From NCBI RefSeq assembly GCF_001586275.1, contig NZ_CP014545.1, forward strand, positions 2,816,501 to 2,880,500: a stretch of 64,000 bases of DNA, in the 5' to 3' direction. The position numbers were made by a program, and so were the translations under genes. The stretch is from Sphingorhabdus sp. M41. Its GTDB lineage: Bacteria > Pseudomonadota > Alphaproteobacteria > Sphingomonadales > Sphingomonadaceae. The notes below the pieces were generated by a model. The model was not told the origin of the DNA, did no database searches, and saw only the letters and a list, made by a program, of their open reading frames with translations. This document shows, piece after piece, positions 59,221-64,000 of the stretch (position 1 is its first letter; each line of letters starts with the position of its first letter).

Positions 59221-60546
59221 TTATTCGGCAGGCTGAATTTCGGGAGCATTGCCCTTGTCCGGGGTCCACCAGCCGATACGCCGCTTGGTCCAGTTTAGCA
59301 CGCGGGGGATCGGCGCATTGCGGTCCATCCATTCGACATAATCCTTATAGACCGGGTCGCTCAGCAGATGCTTTTCCTCGGTTTTGGCGCGCCAGTAATA
59401 GACCCCGCTGACCGCCGCTATCAGCACCGTATTGCGCACGAAGTCGGTAACACTGCCGGAGGTTACCAGAAACGGCATGGTCGCCAGCCACCAATAGGCA
59501 TTTTTTGCGACATAGGCGGGATGCTTGGTCCAGCTATAGGGACCATGGGTCAATATTCCGCGATGGGTGAGATTGGAAAAGCGCAGGCCAAAGGCGACCG
59601 TCGCCCAGGCGTAGATGGCGGTAAGGAAAACCAACATGCCGCCCCAGATCCAGAGAATAGTGGCATGACCCTCGAACCAATAAGCCCAGTCGGCGGTGTT
59701 GACATGATAGTTGAGCGGACCGTCATCGCCCATCAGAATGAACGGCGGATAGCAGATCAGGGCGGCGACCCAGCCAGCCAGATAGGGATTTGCAGTGCGG
59801 ATATGCGCATCAAGCGGCTTCATCGTCAGCATATAGCCAACCGTGGCAAACTGGACATCGACGACGAACATCGCGATGATCAGCCAATGGGCGATCACCA
59901 CAGGATTGCCTGCCAGTTCATCAAGGTCCAGCCGCACCAGATCAGCAAAACCGCCGGGCACGATCGACAGCATGAACGCCAGGAAAAAGCCCTTCACCGC
60001 CCAGGCGCGCAGATGATGAAAAATCTGATCGCGCTCAAACTCGCTTTTCCTGCCGGTCAGCAGCTGGCCAAAATGCCAGGCACCGTCGCGCGGTTCAATG
60101 GTAAAGCGGTCCATGAACAGAACATAGGGAATGGACAGCACGAACAACCAGGGCGCGGCGGTTTCCATGATCTCCATTGAAAATTGATATTGGCCGGTCC
60201 AGTACCATCGACCGACGCAATAGATGGTCGCGATAATGCCCCAGGTTGCCCATAGGCCTGCCAGCTTCACCAGACTGATGTCGAATGTCTCTTTGAGCGC
60301 TTTCGGATTGTGCCAGTCGATCCCGGTGGAGGGCCGCAAATGGACCTTGTCCATCAGCAGCGACCAGATCACCATCGGTACCGCACAGGCCAGACAGGCG
60401 GCGAGCGCGGAATAGGGGCCGTCCAGACCATATTGCCGGGCGATCAGCACCCAGGACGCCAGACCGATCAGGCCTGCCACACCCACGCCATGGGAAACCG
60501 CTGACAAAGGACGCGGATCATCGCTTCTTGATTTTCGTCCAAACAT
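59221..60546 (-). CDS. ICMT/PEMT-like integral membrane protein
   Basis: 441 residues with about ten membrane helices. The C-terminal part has the isoprenylcysteine methyltransferase-like pattern: GILTHGPYSWTKHPAYVAKNAYWW near residue 340 and TEEKHLLSDPVYKDYVEWM near residue 395, which forms the S-adenosylmethionine-binding region in the family. The N-terminal half has extra helices. The substrate is unknown; lipid or sterol-like methylation or reduction is possible. Confidence 0.8.
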   Translation of the reverse strand: MFGRKSRSDDPRPLSAVSHGVGVAGLIGLASWVLIARQYGLDGPYSALAACLACAVPMVIWSLLMDKVHLRPSTGIDWHNPKALKETFDISLVKLAGLWATWGIIATIYCVGRWYWTGQYQFSMEIMETAAPWLFVLSIPYVLFMDRFTIEPRDGAWHFGQLLTGRKSEFERDQIFHHLRAWAVKGFFLAFMLSIVPGGFADLVRLDLDELAGNPVVIAHWLIIAMFVVDVQFATVGYMLTMKPLDAHIRTANPYLAGWVAALICYPPFILMGDDGPLNYHVNTADWAYWFEGHATILWIWGGMLVFLTAIYAWATVAFGLRFSNLTHRGILTHGPYSWTKHPAYVAKNAYWWLATMPFLVTSGSVTDFVRNTVLIAAVSGVYYWRAKTEEKHLLSDPVYKDYVEWMDRNAPIPRVLNWTKRRIGWWTPDKGNAPEIQPAE

Positions 60547-60699
60547 GCAGTCGCCTTAACCAATAATGGTAAGCAAGCGATGAACGGGCAGATTCATGGG
60601 CAAAAAACCTCTGATTGGCCTAGGAAAATTGCCTCGGCTCCTCTATACTGACACGCAAAGGTGGCTGGCACAAATTTGATGATAAAACACGGGAATCTC

Positions 60700-61866
60700 A
60701 TGAAAAATATTGGACTTTCGCTCTCGATCGCAATCCTCATGGCTTCCTGCACGAATGGAGAAAATGCACAGGCCAATGGGGGCGCTTCGACGGAAACGCA
60801 GGCTCTGGCAGATATTTCTCCGGTGGATCGCAAGCCTTTCGAAACAACCGCCATTGCCAGCTTTGATGAACCGTGGGCGATGACCTTCCTTCCCGATGGT
60901 CGCATGCTTGTCAGCGAAAAAGCCGGGAAGTTGCAGCTGGTTGACGCAAAGGGACAGAAAACCGAAATCGGCGGTGTGCCCGAGGTGGACTATGGTGGTC
61001 AGGGCGGCTTTGGCGATATCGTACTCGCACCCGATTTTGCGACCAGCAACATGGTTTATCTCAGCTGGGTCGAAGCGGGAGATAAAGACACGCGGGGCGC
61101 CGTGGTCGGCCGGGCGCGGCTGGAACTGAAGGGCCAGAAACCGGCGCTAAAAAACCTCAAAGCCATTTGGAAGCAAAGTCCCAAGGTCGAGGGTCGAGGG
61201 CATTTTTCGCATCGCATCGCCTTTTCGCCCGATGGAGAATATCTCTTCATTGGTTCGGGCGAGCGGCAGAAATTTGATCCTGCGCAGGATATGGCTGCCA
61301 ATCTCGGCAAGATTGTCAGGCTCTATCCGGATGGCAGCGTTCCCAAGGATAACCCGTTTGTAGACAAGGAAGACGCGCTTCCCGAAATCTGGTCACTGGG
61401 CCACCGCAACATATTGGGTCTCGCGTTCGACAGCAAGGGACGTCTCTGGAATCAGGAAATGGGTCCGAAAGCCGGCGATGAGTTGAATCTCGTCCAGCGC
61501 GGGGCCAATTATGGCTATCCGATTGTATCGGAAGGCGATCATTATGATGGGAAGAAAATACCCAATCACGACACGCACCCGGAATTTGAAGCGCCAAAAG
61601 TGGCCTGGGTGCCGACGATTGCGCCCAGCGGTTTGATTTTTTATTCCGGCAAATTATTCCCTGCATGGCAAGGCAGCGCCTTTATTGGCGGCCTCGCCAG
61701 TCAGGCGCTAATTCGCATCAGCTTCGATGGTGACAGTGCTAAAGAGGCAGAGCGTTTCCTGATGGACACTCGTATCCGCGAAGTGGAACAGGGGCCCGAT
61801 GGCGCAATCTATGTGCTGGAAGATGGCGAAGGCGGCCGATTGCTGAAACTGACTCCAACCGGCTGA
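60700..61866 (+). CDS. PQQ-dependent soluble aldose sugar dehydrogenase
   Basis: 388 residues from the ATG at 60700 (GGGAA four bases upstream); ATG at 60679 and GTG at 60661 are in-frame alternatives. The signal peptide ends in MASC, a likely lipobox. The six-bladed propeller of the GSDH family is recognised by [33 protein letters not shown], the catalytic His in [17 protein letters not shown], and [15 protein letters not shown]. Oxidises aldoses using PQQ in the periplasm. PQQ synthesis genes are not in the window. Confidence 0.93.
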   Translation: MKNIGLSLSIAILMASCTNGENAQANGGASTETQALADISPVDRKPFETTAIASFDEPWAMTFLPDGRMLVSEKAGKLQLVDAKGQKTEIGGVPEVDYGGQGGFGDIVLAPDFATSNMVYLSWVEAGDKDTRGAVVGRARLELKGQKPALKNLKAIWKQSPKVEGRGHFSHRIAFSPDGEYLFIGSGERQKFDPAQDMAANLGKIVRLYPDGSVPKDNPFVDKEDALPEIWSLGHRNILGLAFDSKGRLWNQEMGPKAGDELNLVQRGANYGYPIVSEGDHYDGKKIPNHDTHPEFEAPKVAWVPTIAPSGLIFYSGKLFPAWQGSAFIGGLASQALIRISFDGDSAKEAERFLMDTRIREVEQGPDGAIYVLEDGEGGRLLKLTPTG

Positions 61867-61885
61867 TCCCCCCGCTACAACAGAC

Positions 61886-62749
61886 CTATTGCGAAGCGGC
61901 GGTAGTCGTTCCCGACAAGTCGCTCAAAAAACGGCGGACGCGCTTGGCGTTTGCGCCGAGGTCATGCACGCCGACGCGGCTGACCGAACGCATGTCGATA
62001 ATGCTGGCCGCGCCATTTTCCGCCGAACGGGCACGAATCACAATATCATCCTTGAACCGGAACAGAGAGATCGTGTCGGTCGCTTCCAGATTGCCGGATG
62101 CGGGATCGACGCTGACAATTTTCCAGCCGCGATCTTCTGCCAGCCTTTTGGCTTTCTCGATCACTTCGGCGACCGGCTGGTCGATACGAACGGAGCGGAT
62201 GTCCGGATAGGCATCCTGATGCGCCGTCGCCCATCGCTGGCGGGGATTCATGCCGCGCATGTCACCGTCATCCGCACCCGGGATATTGTCCCAATTATCG
62301 GCCCGCAGGGTAAGCGCGGTAAACTCCGGCGGATCGGCGAGATCGGTGGTAATGTCATGAATCGCCGGGAGCGTAAGAATCGCCACGACATAAGGTATCC
62401 AAAACCCCAGAAAGGCGAGCGTAGCAACCATCCCCAGACCCAGCAGTGGCCAGCGCGTCTTGCGACCTTTTCGCCGGTTCAGCACGATAAAGACAATCGC
62501 CAGAAGCAATGTGAGCAAGGCCACCAATATGATCCATGGTATCGCTGCCAGACCAGCTTGCCAGCCCCACAGACCAATGCCTCCGCCAACAGCGGCAATG
62601 ACAAATGCCAGCGGCGCGCCCAGGCCGAGCAGCAGAATGAGCCAGCCTTTGGGGTCGCGGCGCAGCGAACCCCGTCTTGCCGGCTTGGCTGGTGCAGCGG
62701 CCGGTGGCGTATCGCCAGTCGATGGTTCGGTTGGCTTGTTCTGGTCCAT
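61886..62749 (-). CDS. DUF1499 membrane protein
   Basis: 287 residues. Three membrane helices (about 40-60, 65-92, 103-125) in an N-terminal part, then a DUF1499 domain (about 150-275) with HQDAYPDIRSVRIDQPVAEV, RGWKIVSVDPASGNLEATD and DMRSVSRVGVHDLGANAKRV. Family function unknown. The ATG at 62747-62749 is used; AAGGGAG lies 10 bases upstream, and GTG at 62752 is equally possible. Confidence 0.87.
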   Translation of the reverse strand: MDQNKPTEPSTGDTPPAAAPAKPARRGSLRRDPKGWLILLLGLGAPLAFVIAAVGGGIGLWGWQAGLAAIPWIILVALLTLLLAIVFIVLNRRKGRKTRWPLLGLGMVATLAFLGFWIPYVVAILTLPAIHDITTDLADPPEFTALTLRADNWDNIPGADDGDMRGMNPRQRWATAHQDAYPDIRSVRIDQPVAEVIEKAKRLAEDRGWKIVSVDPASGNLEATDTISLFRFKDDIVIRARSAENGAASIIDMRSVSRVGVHDLGANAKRVRRFLSDLSGTTTAASQ

Positions 62750-62881
62750 CACGCGCAAACTCCCTTAACAGATCAATCTTTTAGCTGGCGCTTCGCGATC
62801 ATGCAATTGCAACCTATGCGGCTCGACATTTACCGCAAAGCGGAGTAGCGCGCGCTTTTCCTGATATACGAGACCAACGCC

Positions 62882-63394
62882 TTGACCAGCATCATTCCTC
62901 TCGCCGAAATCGATCCGCAACTGGTCGAAGCCCTGCTCGACTCTGCCTTTGGCAAGGATCGGCACGACCGCACTGCCTACAAGCTGCGCGAAGGCATGGA
63001 CATGCTCGAGGGCCTGTCGCTGGCCGCCGTGGATCAGGAAAAGCACGAATTGCTCGGATCTATTCAATGCTGGCCCGTGGCTCTGACCGATGAGGAGGGA
63101 CAGATGCACCCCATGATTATGGTTGGTCCGGTGGCGGTTTATCCGGACTTTCAGCGCGAGGGTATCGGCCGGGCGATGATGGCGGCCCTGCTGAAGGAGA
63201 TTCAGCCGGATGATCCGCTGCCTCTGGTAATGATCGGTGACCCTGAATATTATGAGCGGTTCTTCGGATTTACAGCCGAAGGCACCGGCGGATGGACGCT
63301 GCCAGGGCCTTGGGAACCTTCACGGTTACTCGTCCGCGCTAATCCGGCGCAGACATTGCCGAAGACCGGCACACTCGGCCCCTGGACAAGATAG
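62882..63394 (+). CDS. GNAT family acetyltransferase
   Basis: 170 residues. The acetyl-CoA binding segment is VYPDFQREGIGRAMMAALL near residue 85, followed by MIGDPEYYERFFGF, similar to YhbS-like N-acetyltransferases. The start is a TTG at 62882, the only in-frame start before the domain. Substrate unknown. A DUF1285 gene follows after 47 bases on the same strand. Confidence 0.87.
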   Translation: MTSIIPLAEIDPQLVEALLDSAFGKDRHDRTAYKLREGMDMLEGLSLAAVDQEKHELLGSIQCWPVALTDEEGQMHPMIMVGPVAVYPDFQREGIGRAMMAALLKEIQPDDPLPLVMIGDPEYYERFFGFTAEGTGGWTLPGPWEPSRLLVRANPAQTLPKTGTLGPWTR

Positions 63395-63441
63395 CGAGTC
63401 TAAGCCTTTACAGAAATGGCGCCGGGCAATAGTCCGGTTGC

Positions 63442-64000
63442 ATGCCCTATACGCCACCACCCGAACTTGCCTCGCTCTCCATCGCGGAAATCGCGGAATT
63501 GGCCGACGCGCAGAAGCTGCCACCGGTCGATCAATGGGATCCGCAAGAGACTGGCGACAGCGAAATGCGTATCGCGGCAGACGGGACCTGGTATCATCAG
63601 GGTGACCCGATCAAGCGTCCCGCCATGGTGCGCGCCTTTTCCAGCATCTTGCGGCGCGAGCCCGATGACAGCTATGCACTGGTCACACCCTATCAGAAGC
63701 TCAGCATCATCGTCGAAGATGCGCCGTTCGTCGCGGTGGAACTGGAAAGCGAAGGCAGCGGTGCCGATCGCACGCTGGCCTTCCGGCTCAACACCGACCA
63801 TCTGGTGGTCGCCAATGCCGAACATCCACTACGATTTGGCGCGGACAAGCCGCAGCCCTATCTGCAAGTGCGCAAGGGATTGGAAGCAGTGCTGGCCCGG
63901 CCGGTTTACTATGGGCTCGCGGAACTGGCACTGGAAGAAGACGCCGATCCCGTTGGTATCTGGTCTGCCGGCACCTTTTTCCCCATCGCGACCGATATAT
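63442..64000 (+). CDS. DUF1285 family protein, partial at window end
   Basis: At least 186 residues; the reading frame is open to the window edge. The family pattern is ADGTWYHQGDPIKRPAMVRAFSSILRREPDDSYALVTP followed by RLNTDHLVV and QPYLQVRKGLEA. Function unknown; known structures resemble lipid or nucleic acid binding folds. The ATG at 63442 is used. Confidence 0.88.
   Translation, partial: MPYTPPPELASLSIAEIAELADAQKLPPVDQWDPQETGDSEMRIAADGTWYHQGDPIKRPAMVRAFSSILRREPDDSYALVTPYQKLSIIVEDAPFVAVELESEGSGADRTLAFRLNTDHLVVANAEHPLRFGADKPQPYLQVRKGLEAVLARPVYYGLAELALEEDADPVGIWSAGTFFPIATDI

Noticed and set aside
1-64000. Mobile elements, prophage, CRISPR arrays, rRNA and toxin-antitoxin pairs
   Set aside because: I looked for transposase or integrase motifs, regularly spaced repeats and rRNA signatures and saw none; the two tRNA genes have no integrase beside them.

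Overview
The window looks like chromosomal DNA of an alphaproteobacterium, most likely a marine or freshwater member of the Sphingomonadales. Supporting signs are a complete PhyR/NepR/EcfG general stress response module, a SleB-type cell wall hydrolase, a TonB system with two ExbD proteins, a class II DAHP synthase, DUF1285 and DUF1499 proteins, and a single-Cys DksA. The genus is inferred from protein character, not from a marker gene. I see no integrase, transposase, phage gene or CRISPR array, so this reads as core and stress-adaptation chromosome.

Layout. 1-12.7 kb: partial serS, a serine-rich surface protein with a PEP-CTERM-like tail, dksA, a PilZ protein, a CaiB/BaiF racemase-like enzyme, a LytTR two-component operon headed by a DUF2891 lipoprotein, a MATE exporter, SleB, and class II DAHP synthase. 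12.7-19.8 kb: a tightly packed operon of response regulator, LysM-FecR protein and CHASE2 histidine kinase, with an array of helically phased TGTAAA repeats upstream, then a GGDEF-EAL enzyme with an outer-membrane protein. 19.9-28.4 kb: tRNA-Gln, ilvE, a MarR regulator whose start codon sits inside a palindrome, YbjN, UbiK-like and TspO proteins, an ABC exporter, and the tonB-exbB-exbD-exbD operon. 28.7-43.5 kb: homoserine dehydrogenase, glpX, a lipoprotein hydrolase, a UDG-like protein, recJ, tRNA-Glu, a PAS-GGDEF-EAL-PilZ protein, an NRDE protein, an orphan KdpDE-like pair and pal.

43.6-57.8 kb is a general stress response island. It holds phyR, nepR-ecfG, an HWE-family sensor kinase with a Crp/Fnr regulator, a BLUF photoreceptor, and many small envelope and stress proteins (hemerythrin, DUF421, DUF883, MscS-BON, DUF2383, PLDc_N, DUF202, phospholipase D, GNAT, DUF2254). 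Reading the intergenic DNA shows a repeated promoter-like element, G(G/C)AAC, 16-17 bases, then CGTT or a close variant. It lies upstream of phyR, nepR-ecfG, the HWE kinase, hemerythrin, an acidic lipoprotein, DUF883, MscS, DUF2383 and the GNAT gene. GGAAC-N16/17-CGTT is the known EcfG consensus; the recurrent GCAAC variant is the most interesting observation here.

58-64 kb holds a lipoprotein cytochrome c, tag, an ICMT-like membrane protein, a PQQ-type sugar dehydrogenase, a DUF1499 protein, a GNAT protein and a partial DUF1285 gene.
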